From the NCBI GenBank assembly GCA_019914945.1, contig CM034108.1, positions 3,916,001 to 3,980,000 on the forward strand: a stretch of 64,000 nt of DNA, given 5' to 3'. This stretch comes from Typha latifolia (Eukaryota; Streptophyta; Magnoliopsida; Poales; Typhaceae). The notes beneath the pieces were generated by a model. That model was not told the origin of the DNA and did no database searches. It worked only from the letters and a program-made list of their open reading frames with translations. A program made the position numbers and the translations under genes. Numbering within the stretch: the first letter of the stretch is position 1; each line of letters begins with the position of its first letter. Positions 14,001-29,795 of the stretch are shown here, piece after piece.

Positions 14001-15357
14001 CATTCTATTATTTGTTAAACATGAAAAATTGCACAAAATATTATTTCGTTTCATTATATAATTTACTTACTAGGAATTGTTAAGCTAATTTTCCTGAGAA
14101 CAGTAACTTCTATGAAGTTCGTTTTTGCAAAAAAAAATTCCAGCTTTCCATATACGTAAGACAAATTACATATGCTTACAAAGGCCATGAGTTTGACATC
14201 CCATGAAGGTCATACTCAACTCGACTGATGTTATTGGCTTGGCTGACATCTGCAATGGCAGATGCAGCAAGTGACCTAACTAATTGTTATGTAGTTTATT
14301 TGCAGAGTTTGGAGAAAGTCATACATATGAAACAAAAAACCAATTGTAGGTAGAAATCCTACAATTCAAATAAGTAATCTAATAATATCAGATAACGGTT
14401 GATCTTCCACTCCCATGTTGAAATGATTTACTCATCATGCTGCTTTCTTGTTTCTTTTTCTTCTCTTAGGTGAAAGCTTTGCGATGCTTTCTGGCACAAG
14501 TATGGCTGCTCCCCATGTTGCTGGGCTTGCTGCTCTAATCAAGCAAAAGTTTCCCAACTTTAGTCCTTCGGCCATAAGTTCTACACTCTCCACAACCGCT
14601 ACCCTCTATGACAGGCAAGGTGGTCCAATCATGGCACAGAGAGCTTACAGCAACCCTGATTTGACGCAATCTGCTGCTACACCCTTTGACATGGGCAGCG
14701 GTTTTGTTGATGCTACTGCGGCTCTAGACCCCGGAATAATATTTGATTGTGGTAGGTTTTATAAATTCAATTTATTAAAAATGTTTGGAATATCTATTCA
14801 GTATTTTGTTCTCATTCGTCCAATATTTGTTGTTACCATTGTTCATTAGTTCTTTCAACCAAAACAAAATATGTTCATTAGTTAAATCATGACTTGTTCA
14901 TTCCAGGTTTTCACAATTGCAATCATAACACACTACTTTTGATAAATATTCAGGTTATGATGAGTTCTTCTCCTTTCTTTGTGGCATCAACGGGTCTGGT
15001 CCTGTAGTGATGAATTACACAGGAAACAACTGTAGTGCTTCCACCATGACGGGCGCAGATTTAAACCTACCATCAATTACAGTAGCATTGCTGAAGCAGT
15101 CAAGAACATTAGTGAGAACAGTGACCAATATTGCTAATGATGAGACTTATAGAATCAGTTGGAGTGCTCCTTATGGAGTCTCTGTTTCTGTTACACCCAC
15201 TCAATTTTTTATTGCAAGTGGTCAACAAAAAAAGTTGACTTTTGTTTTGACAGCTACCATGAATAGCTCTGCCGCTAGCTTTGGTAGAGTAGGGTTATAT
15301 GGAAATCAAGGTCATAAGGCAATGATTCCACTGTCTGTCATCTTGAAGACTATGTAG
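8073..15357 (+). CDS. SBT2: Subtilisin-like serine protease, SBT2 subfamily
   Basis: Secreted plant subtilase (MEROPS S8A). Ten exons: 8073-8278, 9232-9385, 9969-10366, 10759-10854, 10937-11009, 11283-11565, 11871-12202, 13244-13514, 14470-14751, 14954-15357; together 832 residues, frame intact. The start is the ATG before a clear signal peptide (MGAICK then an L-rich core, cut near LCQ). An inhibitor-I9 propeptide spans about 30-120. The catalytic triad is Asp176 (IDTG), His254 (DGHGTH) and Ser615 (SGTSMAAP), with oxyanion Asn358 (AAGNTG). A protease-associated domain lies between His and Ser near 430-520, and an fn3-like C-terminal domain from about 730. It is closest to the SBT2.1/2.2/2.3 branch by motifs such as the TPEFLGLP start of the mature enzyme; I cannot choose among them. 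The substrate is unknown. The 1.04 kb intron 7 and 955 nt intron 8 hold nothing recognisable. Confidence 0.93.
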
Positions 15358-16541
15358 AGCAATACCATAAGCTGACATAACAATTGTTGGTGATTTCTTT
15401 TGCCTTGGCAGTTATATCAAACCAAGTTTTAGATCATTTGGATGTACATGTTGAAGCATCTTGATGTAATAGTGGGTAACAAATAATGTGCAAGTTTCTT
15501 TGTAGCCCCAGTTCCATGAGTGACAGAATGAGCAAGATCTTTTTAGTGAGCAGCATCTGTATGCTTTGGTTAAACAAGTACCTGGGCCTGAAATCACAAC
15601 TTTTTCTGGTATATGAATTAACACTTCTGATACCCAACAAAAGTCTGCATTGCATGGCAGCAGGTATAAATACCAGTCAAAATTCTAGCTTAAATTAAGT
15701 GAGGGGCTCTTCATTATGTGTTTTGAAAGAGGGAAGAAGTTTCATTTGCTGATTACCTAAATATGTTATATTATCTTGACAAAGATGCACTGCGATGAAC
15801 TTGTTGCTAAGATAATTTAGGATGGAGCTATTGGCACATGCCATGCCAGATTGAGACAAGCACTACTGAGAGGTAAACTGTTTTAGATTGCAGTGCAATA
15901 GTTCATAATCTACCCTATCTGTTGCTTATTCTTTGGCTCTGTATTTCACTGCTGACAGTGAGTATGATTAAGCAAGCAGACCTATGATAAATGAATTTGC
16001 CTGTTACATATACCTTTGCTCTTTGATATGTTCAGTTTTTCATGCTATACAGCAACTTCAAGCCTGTAAATACAAGCAAGATCTGTAGGAGTGTTTAGAA
16101 AAACTATTTTTGCTGATTGCTTCACATTAACCAGCTGTTACATTATCTCTTTAAAGCTGCAATTATTTTAAAATCCAAAAGGTGTTCCTTTGTTGGACTA
16201 TTCAGTATTTATAGTTCCCCTCTCAATCTTTTTTCTGTACATTCATTTTACCCTCTAATATATTCAAATGGTTGCAGAGCCCCCAATGATGTATATATGG
16301 CTTTTGATAGCCAATGCTGTCACAATAATTTGTTCTTGTGATGTTGGAACAATGAGTCCTTAGATTATTCAATAGTATAGAGGAGATACCAAATGATGGA
16401 AAAAGTTCTTGTGCATGATAGATCCATGTCCAATATAGCATCCTCTTACCAGACAACTCACATGAACACACTATGATCCTAGAGATGGCAAAACACTAAT
16501 AACATTCACTCTTTACAACCAGAGACTTTTGATGCCACCTC
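15358..16541. other. Downstream flank of SBT2
   Basis: 3' UTR and spacer between the convergent subtilase gene and the PsbP remnant. It is AT-rich with no supported exon, tRNA or repeat. Confidence 0.5.
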
Positions 16542-16933
16542 TTAGGCAATATTGAAGGAACTGGCAGTGCTTTCCACAAACTTCCTTGCTCCTTTGAACC
16601 ATCTCTTGTCACCAGCTTGTGCCTTGCAGATGTAGAGCTTGCCATCAGAGACAGTAGCAGTTATGATCTGGTGCTTTCCACCCTCATCTCCATCAGCTGT
16701 CCTTGTTAGGACTGTGATGGAGTAGTACTGTTTGCCGCCCACCACCGGCGTCGAGGTCTCTAGAATGTTGGCTGTCGCCACGGCATCGGTGTCGAACCTG
16801 CCCTGTTGGAATTTATTGTCTTTATGAGTTTTGTAAATTTTGAATGTGACCAAAGTGATTATAATAGCTAGACTTCCATACCTCAAGAGTCTGTCTTCCC
16901 AAAATAAGTTTGTTTTCCTAGCAAGTAATCAAC
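16542..16933 (-). pseudogene. PSBP: PsbP (OEC 23 kDa, OEE2) C-terminal fragment, frameshifted
   Basis: PsbP is the extrinsic 23 kDa subunit of the photosystem II oxygen-evolving complex, in the thylakoid lumen. Two exons remain: 16882-16933, encoding [16 protein letters not shown], and 16542-16802, encoding 86 residues from [12 protein letters not shown] through [13 protein letters not shown] and [10 protein letters not shown] to the natural stop. The 79 nt intron keeps GT and AG. Two defects are visible. The last codons of the first exon read TCT TGA G where the family has Ser-Glu, so one extra T near 16885 creates a stop. No exon for the transit peptide or N-terminal two thirds was found on the minus strand up to about 19 kb. 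I infer a 5'-truncated duplicate; keeping introns argues against a retrocopy. A base error in the assembly would remove the stop but not the truncation. Confidence 0.85.
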
Positions 16934-17439
16934 CTGCATATAAGAACATTTGAACCTGTCATTCTTCATTGGCCAAGTTGTTTGCTCGTAACAGTAGGTA
17001 GCATACATATACATGATTAAGAGATGGGTGAATGCTAATGACTTGGATGAATTATGAATTACCACCATATGATGATACTCAAAATCAGACTTTCATTTGT
17101 ATCTGTTTGCTCAAAAATCCGGAGACTAGTTAATAAGACCATCAAATTATCGTAATACTCTTATGATATTAATTATCCAATAATTTGAATTACCATAACA
17201 TCTCTACATCAATAGAAAGAGAATTACATGAGGGTCCATTACCATTTTGATACTTTTGCTATCTTTTCCATCACGTTCAGATGGAAACATGACGTGTTAG
17301 CTTATGATATAAGGAGGTAAAGTGATTGGGCATATCCTGAGGTGCAATAGCTAATTAATCCAATTCTAATCTTTGTTCATGAAGCTAATGCAGATCTATA
17401 CATGCTGTCATTAGAATAAGGGTAACGGTGTTTTGGCTC

Positions 17440-17615
17440 AATTTTAACTTGCCTCTTTGTATTTTTAGGTCTAAGCACTTTAAGCCTATGAGTCATCAAC
17501 CGAGCCAAATCATTGAGCCTAATCACTACTAACCACTAAATAATTTTCTCTATAATAATTATTTAAAGTTGGAGTTGATCTCATAACCTCCTTGGTTATG
17601 AAGAAAGTACCTATC
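17440..17615 (-). repeat. Interspersed repeat family R, copy 1
   Basis: It shares text with copies near 51.28-51.50 kb and 57.27-57.51 kb: GAGTCATCAACCGAGCC, then a run like ACCACTAAATAATTT, then GTTGGAGTTGATCTCATAAC and CTCCTTGGTTATGA. On the minus strand the GAGATCAACTCCAAC part resembles a tRNA B box, so the family may be a tRNA-derived SINE. Confidence 0.55.
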
Positions 17616-17964
17616 ACGTTGGAAGTTGAGGTGGACACGGCGACTTGGACAAAAGTTAGATAGATTTGGTATGTTGGAGTGGATAGAGTTTTCAAAGATT
17701 TTATTGGGCCACGTTAGAACTTTTCTGTGTTCATCTTCATCTTCCTCTCTTTCACTCTTGGAAATAATATGCCATGGAAATAAGGCTATAACTAACGACA
17801 TTCTCTTGTTTAATGAAGTCTTTCATTTATTCACAGTGTTGCTGCCGAACACCCCGCAAACTCCTTCATTCTCTCTTTCTCTCTTCCTCTCCATTTCATA
17901 TATTTAAGCACTAAGCACCCAGCCACAGCTCAAGGCTTATACCAATAAAAATATCTCACAAACA

Positions 17965-18150
17965 TCAGCACTTCTAGGGCAGTTGGCCAGCATCTTTACA
18001 CTAGAAGACTCAGGTTCGAGACTTTCTAAATACAATATAAGAGCAGTGAGGAAAGTTGTGCTCAAGTGATAGATTGGGTCCATCACAACCGTCTGATCCC
18101 AAGAGGACGATACACAGCGCATCTGAGCTCTTATTTATTTTTTTCTCCTT
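17965..18150 (+). mobile_element. tRNA-derived SINE-like element
   Basis: A Pol III-like head is visible: an A-box-like GGGCAGTTGGCCAGC at about 17976-17990 and a B-box-like GGTTCGAGAC at 18012-18021. About 120 nt of body follow, ending in a T-rich tail near 18130-18150. That order fits a plant SINE. The head is too diverged to be a working tRNA gene, and no target-site duplication was resolved. Confidence 0.55.
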
Positions 18151-19228
18151 TTACTAGTCTCTCCTTCAATCACTAAATAATGCGAATGTTGTTTCTTTTC
18201 TTTCTCTCTTTAATTTCTTTTTAACTTCTTTCTTCAAACTCCTCTTTATTTAGTAATATCGAACTGCGATTTTTATTTTCCTCTTAGACTAATAGGCACT
18301 TTTTGCTTCCACTTTAATCACGAACCATTGAGGTATAAAAGATTTTGGATTCAACCATATTGAGTCATTAAGTCATAACAGATACCATCCCTGAGTGAAA
18401 GAAACTCTACTTCCAACCTATTAGCTTAACAAAAGTTATGGTATTTGAATGTGGAAAATGGGTACTTCCCCTGTTCCCTGGACAAAAGAATAGTCCAAGT
18501 GCTTCGACAAAAGGGTAATGTGGCTAAATCATTAAGGAGATGGAACGATATCTGAATCTAAGATAACTAAATTAAGACTAAGAAATAAGACCAGCTAATT
18601 AAATTTGAGACTTAGTTTCTCTCCCATCTCTCGCCCTTCAATTTCCTTTCCTTCTCTTTTCTTTCCCTTCGCTGCCAAGTTTTTGGCTCCCCATCTCTTA
18701 CGCTCCTTCTGCCTTATTCAAAACTCAGATCTATTCAAATTAAATTAAATGTAAGTATTCTACTTTCTAATCTACATATACTACTATTAACAGTAGAAAG
18801 CGATTCAAATACCGAACCTTCGTTTTGGTATGCACAAAGAATTTTATGTAATAAAATGCTGCAAGTTTGATCACCTCATGACACCACTGAGTCAAAAAAT
18901 TTTACTGCAACAACTTTTAACATGAACTCAGTTGTGCTCTGTCAATAAAACAAGAGTAATTGTCGAGAGAAAGAATGCAAGAATGGATAGTTAATTAGCA
19001 AAATTACATGGTATCATTAAACATGTTAATTGCTGTTCGGAAAGCGCATATAAATGAGGAGAAGCGGACACTGAATATAAATAAGTTGACCAGTGTTGCT
19101 TGTAAAAGGCAGCGAAATAGAAAAGGGGAAGCACATATATCTCCACCATTTTTCTTTTTCCTATCCCTTTTTTTACTCTAAAAAATGAATTCAAGGACAA
19201 ACGTTTGAGTTAAAGCTTTGGGTGGATC

Positions 19229-23739
<4,511 letters not shown>

Positions 23740-23740
23740 T

Positions 23741-23748
23741 TAGGGTTT
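23741..23748 (-). promoter_or_regulatory. Telobox in the MSI1 leader
   Basis: An AAACCCTA motif on the minus strand lies 13 nt upstream of the ATG, probably within the 5' UTR. Further upstream, 23868-23919 is a long (AT)n microsatellite. Confidence 0.55.
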
Positions 23749-23885
23749 CTTCGCTCGTGATATTTTGGCGCGAACGGTAGTTGTTTGCGATTTGGAGGGA
23801 AAGAGAACGAGAGTAGTAGTGGGGACGAGAAGGGACGAAGAGGGTTCAATGGAGTTTGGGACTAGGAATATATATATATATATAA

Positions 23886-23923
<38 letters not shown>

Positions 23924-24879
23924 ATTATTTTTATTTTATTTTTTTTGTTTTCCTTACAAAAATATCTGAGATTCACTGAAAACTTTCAAACTGCCATAAT
24001 TGTGCCCCAAAAATATTACATTAAAAAATGCCATGCTAACTAATTTTAGAGTTTAAAACAAAACTTTTAAAATATCATAATATTCCTAATAAATTATTGT
24101 AAAGTTGGTAAACACATATAAATAACTAAAATATTCTTCTTTCTTGATAAGTACTTTTGTATTGATAATTTTTATCTTGTACAAGATAAAAAAAAAACTG
24201 TTGTTCTATAATATTGAGTTAAAATATTTTAAACTTTGTTAGAAAATTTATGCAAGGGTAAAATAGTTATTTTCTAAAATTAAGTTTTATATTAATCACA
24301 ATCAGTTTTAACTAATGGAATAATATTTTTTTTAAATAATGATTTTACTGACAGTTTTGTTATTTTTAACAATATTCAAGGGCGATTATATAAACATCCT
24401 TAAAACTACTTAGATAGAAATATATCTTATTTAAATTTAATGTAAAATGACCTAATTCCTTTGGGTCAGTTTTTAAGGTTAAAAGAGAAATTAGATTAAA
24501 AGTTACAAGGAGAATAATTTACATTTTTTTTAATTTTTAAAAGTAATGAAATAATCTATAATTAACTTATAGTGTTCTTGGGGTATTAAAAGCTATATAT
24601 AAGTCAAATAAATAATAAATATATAGAAGCTACGCTGTGAATGAATAAAAATATAGGTTTGTTTTTGATAAATTTCTCATAATATTTGGAATTATTTCAC
24701 CACAATTATGTAAGCCAAAAAAAAGTACTAAATAAATTCTAGTAGAAGTGTAGAATATCCTAAATATTAAATGGACCTTCGTCTATGGACTTTTTATAAA
24801 AAAATTAAAAAAAAATTAAAAAAAAAAATAGAAAGAAAGGAAACCTCTGAAATCTAATCTCCCTCCAAGAGTCCGAGAG
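23749..24879. other. Divergent intergenic region between MSI1 and the methyltransferase
   Basis: About 1.1 kb of very AT-rich DNA separates two head-to-head genes. It contains an (AT)n tract at 23868-23919 and A-rich runs at 24800-24840. No exon is recognisable. It presumably holds both promoters. Confidence 0.5.
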
Positions 24880-27800
24880 ATGACCTCCTCGTCCCTGCGA
24901 CCTTCTCCCCTCCGCAGTTTACTCCTCATGGAAACCCTAACCCTAATCCGGCCTCCTTCTCGTCGAATCACTAGCCAATCTCCTCTCCTTCCAACCCTGC
25001 CTCGTAGATTCCCCCCAAGACCCCAGCTCGCGACGACGGCGAGAGCTCAAACGACTCTCTCTGGATTCGAGACTTCCTCTGCTAAATCCGACGAGAAATC
25101 GTTCCCAATGCCGGTCTCAGGTCACTTCCATCACTTTTGAGGTAGTAAACATCGAAATCTGATGAGAAATAGAAGTACTAGCTTTAGTGTGTTTGAAAAT
25201 TTCAGGGGTGGAGGAAGCTTTGATGGGGTTCATCACTGGAAAGAGAAAGGCGACGGAAGTAGCTCACGTGTAGGTACAGTTTGTCCTGATTTCTTATATT
25301 CGTTTATGATGTTGGATTCGTTTTTAGTTCATCTCTGCTTGAGATATTGGCAAGTGATTGATTAAAAAATGTCGTATTGCACACTACTCCCATGAACAAA
25401 TTGTTCGATGTAGCACATATTGGACAAATTAAGGTTAGTCAAAATATAAAATTCTTTTGCGTTGCGCTATTTTTTCAATGAAATTTGTAGCAAAGCAAAC
25501 CCACTTTCTTAAAACAATCAGTTGACCGAAAAGCTTATACTGTTAGGTAACAAAGTATATATCATGCCTTTTAACACACTCCCTCAAGTGTGGCTCCTAC
25601 ATACTGCACATGGACAGATTAAAGACAATAGACTGTGCGACCCTCCATACCGTACAAGAATTGATAATGTTTAGAGATTAAATGGGGCTAAATGAACCAA
25701 GACAATTTGTATGTTCTGACCTATATCTGAGTTGTTTCTGCATTACTTATACTATTTTGTCCTATGGCTCATTCTAGACCAACTTCAATGGTTGATTTTC
25801 TTCTGGTGTAGATTAGAATGAGCACATGAGCTTTCGATTTTGGACATTTTGTATCAAATCTTTCCATCTCCTTGTTCTGTAAGCCTAAAAGATGGGCCCT
25901 GTTGTCACTTTGCATGTTTTAGCATTAAATTCCACATGTCATTGTTGAATTCAGCAATCTACTATATTGCACTCCTTCATCAAGGTAATATTGAATAATT
26001 AGTGATGCAGAATCTATGAGCTTTCTGGTAGCTCTATTAATTGAGTATTGAAGGCATTATGCTGTTCTCCATGCATTTTCCATCATTTGTATGCTTTTTT
26101 TCTTTAAAGATTTTGTTTGAGTATTCACTTTTCAGTTTTTCATAGTTAGTTGCTTTTCAATGGTATAGAATGTCTTTGTTAATTTCTTCAACACATTACA
26201 ACTCAAGGATAAAGATGCTTGTTATACATGATTATCAGCTGATGTCTTTATTCCATGTCCATTGTATGTTCATTCCTTACTAGAGTGTGGAGAAGTATTG
26301 TACAAAAAGGAGACATTGTGGTTGATGCCACATGTGGCAATGGTCATGATACATTGGCATTGCTTAAGATGATAGCTGATGAATCAGGGAAAGGTTGTGT
26401 CTATGGGATAGACATTCAGGAGTCTTCTATAAAGAGCACTGCATATATGTTAGAAAAGTCAGCTGATGCCCATGAGGTACTGAAATTTCATGATTGTCTG
26501 AAATACCGTAGTTTTCGGTGACACTGCCCAGCAAAATAGCTCTATCCTTATTGTCACTAATGACTAGTTTCTTTCATATATCATCTTGATTTAATTTTTG
26601 GTGTGTATCTTTTGGTACCTTTTCAGAAGCCAAAGCAATTATTTGAGAAACTCTTTGAATTGAAGTTGCTTTTAAGAGAGAAATATATCTTCACTGTTTC
26701 TTTGTTGCAGAGGAAGTTAGTTAAGCTCTTTTCAGTTTGTCATAGCAAGATAGAGGATATTGTACCAAATAATGCTCCTGTCAGGTAACCTTACTAAAGT
26801 TTATCAGTCCTTTTTATTATTAATTTTCTGTTCAGCATAATCATGAATTTGTTTTTACAGTAGTTGGTGTTATCAAACCAAATATAAAGTTTGTAGTGCT
26901 AATAAATGAAAGTCTCATCTCACTCTCACTCTCAGTTGCAAGTTAATAGAAGCAGTAAAAATTGGTACATGTACAAATAAAAAGAAGAGAAGAAGACATT
27001 CCAAAGAGCGATACTTGGAGATTGTTCTTCATAATTCAACTATTGAGTTTTTTTTTCCTGAATTTTTTCTTTTCTTTTATTTTTTCTTCTCTAACAGGCC
27101 AATCTTTGACGCCTCCTTACAAACATAAACATAATTTAACTTCTTAGATTTTTCCTTGAAAGCAAAAGTGATGCTAGATATCATTTTGGAGAGGAAATGA
27201 AGCCAAAAAGAGATTTCTAACTCTTGTCCATCTCTGTCAGGCAGGTCATACCAGTTAACTTCATGTTTTGTGACGATGGACTAATCACCATATATAACCT
27301 TTATAAACTCCAAGTCTATAATGGCCAGATACTGGTTGCTCGTCAATCATAATGGTCAGCTTTCTTTTTTACCTTCAGTGTAAGTTTTATATTTGAGAAA
27401 CCATATGTGTGATTTGTTGCTTCTTAAGATCAATCCACCTTGTGCTCCCACGCCCTCAACTGATTTAATTCGACTCAGTTTGTTATCCCTGAAAATGGAA
27501 AAGAAAAACTCAAGTATCTTGTCTAGATCTTGAAATGGCTTGTCATAGTTTTGTACGAATTTGTATTGAAATAAAATGTTAGTCCTGTAAGGAGTTACTG
27601 AAGAAGATCATGTTTTTGTCTGGAACAGAAACATACTTCATGGATCTTGTAATTCGCGACTTCTGGTTTTATGTACCTTTTGTAGTTCTTTGATTATGGA
27701 GGTTATCCACTTTTATGTTGGTAAACATATTTCATCTTGTGTCTAGGCTTGTAGCATTCAACTTGGGTTATCTCCCAGGAGGAGATAAAACAATAATTAC

Positions 27801-28295
27801 GACATCACAAACAACAGAACTGGCATTACAGGCTGCTAGTAGGTTACTGGGACATGATGGGCTTATCAGCATAATGGTTTATGTGGGGCACCCTGGTGGA
27901 AGGTAACTTTTATTCTGATAGGTTTAATATTATCCAAATCATTATGCTGGAGTTTAAACTATTGGAGTTGGAATTCAGAGGAAAAATTCCTCATTTTTTT
28001 ACCTTAGTATGGTAAATTGGATTCAACATAAATTTCTAACTGTTGGCTGGTGCTATTCATGAGTTGTAACTGTCTACCGTTATGACTTGAGCCATGGCAT
28101 GATCTTCATGGCAAACTTTGAATGCTTTCAGTATAATCTTGTTTTATCTTCCTTCTTCTCAGAGATGAATTGGAAGTTGTTCAGTCATTTGCATCCAGCT
28201 TGCCTGTCGAAACCTGGGTTAGCTGCAAGTTTGAAATGCTTAACCGGCCAACTGCTCCTGTCCTTGTTCTCTTGTACAAGAAACAAATGCCATGA
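24880..28295 (+). CDS. YtqB/MnmM-type class I methyltransferase, probably organellar
   Basis: SAM-dependent methyltransferase of the family once called putative rRNA methylase (Pfam PF06962). Its bacterial member YtqB/MnmM is known to methylate the wobble-uridine side chain of tRNA. Six exons: 24880-25120, 25206-25269, 26284-26476, 26711-26784, 27747-27902, 28163-28295; 286 residues, frame intact. The first about 70 residues are rich in Ser, Arg and Pro and poor in acidic residues, as in a plastid or mitochondrial transit peptide. The SAM-binding loop is [12 protein letters not shown] (about 115-126), followed by the acidic strand end VYGIDIQ. The family motif [10 protein letters not shown] and the C-terminal [11 protein letters not shown] are present. 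A second ATG at 24928 could also start translation but would shorten the transit peptide. Organelle targeting and the tRNA substrate are inferred. Confidence 0.88.
24932..24946 (+). promoter_or_regulatory. Double telobox inside exon 1 of the methyltransferase gene
   Basis: AAACCCTAACCCTAA, two overlapping teloboxes, lies 52 nt after the first ATG and straight after the second ATG at 24928, so it is coding. If the main transcript used only the second ATG, the motif would still lie just inside the coding region. Confidence 0.45.
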
Positions 28296-29795
28296 AGGGT
28301 TTCTGCTTCAGAGCAAAGCAAAGCAAGCCTACTATTGGCTTTTCACGCTTGATATCACTAATCACCCTAACACTGTTAGTGATCTTCATGAAGTTGTTAG
28401 GCTTCTTATACGTATCTTATTGGTCTCAGCTTATCAATCTTATAGATCGTATACATTGGAAGTATGTCTGAAGATTGAATTTTGATTTTGGAGCAAATAT
28501 GATCCTTTGTTGCCTCAAATATCTTTTTGAATTTTTTATAAGGTTATATCCAAATTGACCCTCGAAATAATTAGGATTAAATATATTTTAATCCCCTGTA
28601 CTTTGGATTTATTTTACCTTTTGAGCTTGATTTTGTATTATTATGCCTTCCTGCACTATTGATTAAACTATAAATACAACCAATGCTAACAGCTGACAAA
28701 TGACAAATAAATATATTTAAAAAATCTAGATTAGTGCAATAAAAAAAAAGTTTAGAGAAGTGAAGTGATTCTTGTTCAAATCGATAACACTTTTTTAATT
28801 GAAAAGGCACAGATTTTGTTAGTTGTGAATGAAAATTTTAATATTTAATATTTAGTAAAAAAAAATGAACGGCGACCTAATGATACAAAATAAAGTATAA
28901 ATTTAGAAGAATAAAGGAGTTTTGATCCAATCCTCCACCAAAATCATTCATCATCGTTATCCCCTTTTACTCTATCGCTCTATGCCACGTGTTTCAATTT
29001 TTTCAGATTTATTGCGTGTATACTCTTAAAATATCTCATATTTTACCTGTGCACTCCTCTCAAAATTATGTTTACATGTATGCCCTTCAAAATAAAACAT
29101 ATATTATTTACCAAATATCCTCTTAATTGTTTTAAAGTTAAATCTAAATAACTTAATAGAAAAATAAAAAATATATAGAACACAAATATGTCTTTCTATG
29201 TTTAAATTATTCAAATTTTAACTACGTTATCTCTACGGGGTATTTACGTAAAAGATGCAAACATCAACTTTAGAATGACATATAAGTAAATAAGAGATTT
29301 ACGAAGGATATATATGTAAAAAAAAATCTCTATTCTTGGAATAAAAACCCTTTGTTTCAGTTCGTTCCACTAAACGATATATATGCTAGATGATAATCCT
29401 CTAATCTCCTAGTAATGTCATATGGATCGATGACTGCATTCGTCATTCATCCATATAGTGGCAATTTGGTCATTTAATGGAACAGAGCCTGAAGACGAGA
29501 GATGCCCACCAACTTTTATCTCAGAATAAACTCGTGAAATAGTGTAACACATAATAAGATATTCATATAATTACGATGGAACTACACTGAAACGCCTTCC
29601 GAGGTATCCAAAAAAGTTATTAGCAATGTAGATTATCACACTAACTCTTAGCTAAAGTATTCAGCAATTACACATTAAGCATACCAGATAACATTTTCTC
29701 CGTTGGAACATAAAGATAGGTTCTGAAATCTAAAGATCGAATGAGTTTACATATGATGTGATAGAGGTAAAAGAAGCCTAAACTCATCAGCTGAT
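28296..29795. other. Convergent spacer between the methyltransferase and HD-ZIP III genes
   Basis: It contains the two 3' UTRs and about 1 kb of AT-rich DNA with no recognisable gene. The open frame covering 28087-28485 is the last exon of the methyltransferase read in a different frame plus UTR. Confidence 0.5.

Larger units (their letters stand above)
16934..19228. other. Spacer with SINE-like repeats
   Basis: No missing PsbP exon and no other gene was recognised. Two repeats are annotated separately: a copy of an interspersed family at about 17440-17615 and a plus-strand tRNA-derived SINE at about 17965-18150. The rest, 18150-19228, is AT-rich and includes the 3' flank of the MSI1 gene. 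Confidence 0.45.

Noticed and set aside
18000..18030. A tRNA gene suggested by GGTTCGAGAC
   Set aside because: The arms do not fold into a cloverleaf and the element continues into a T-rich tail, so a SINE fits better.
28087..28485. A separate 132-codon gene after the methyltransferase
   Set aside because: It is the last methyltransferase exon in another frame plus intron and UTR sequence.
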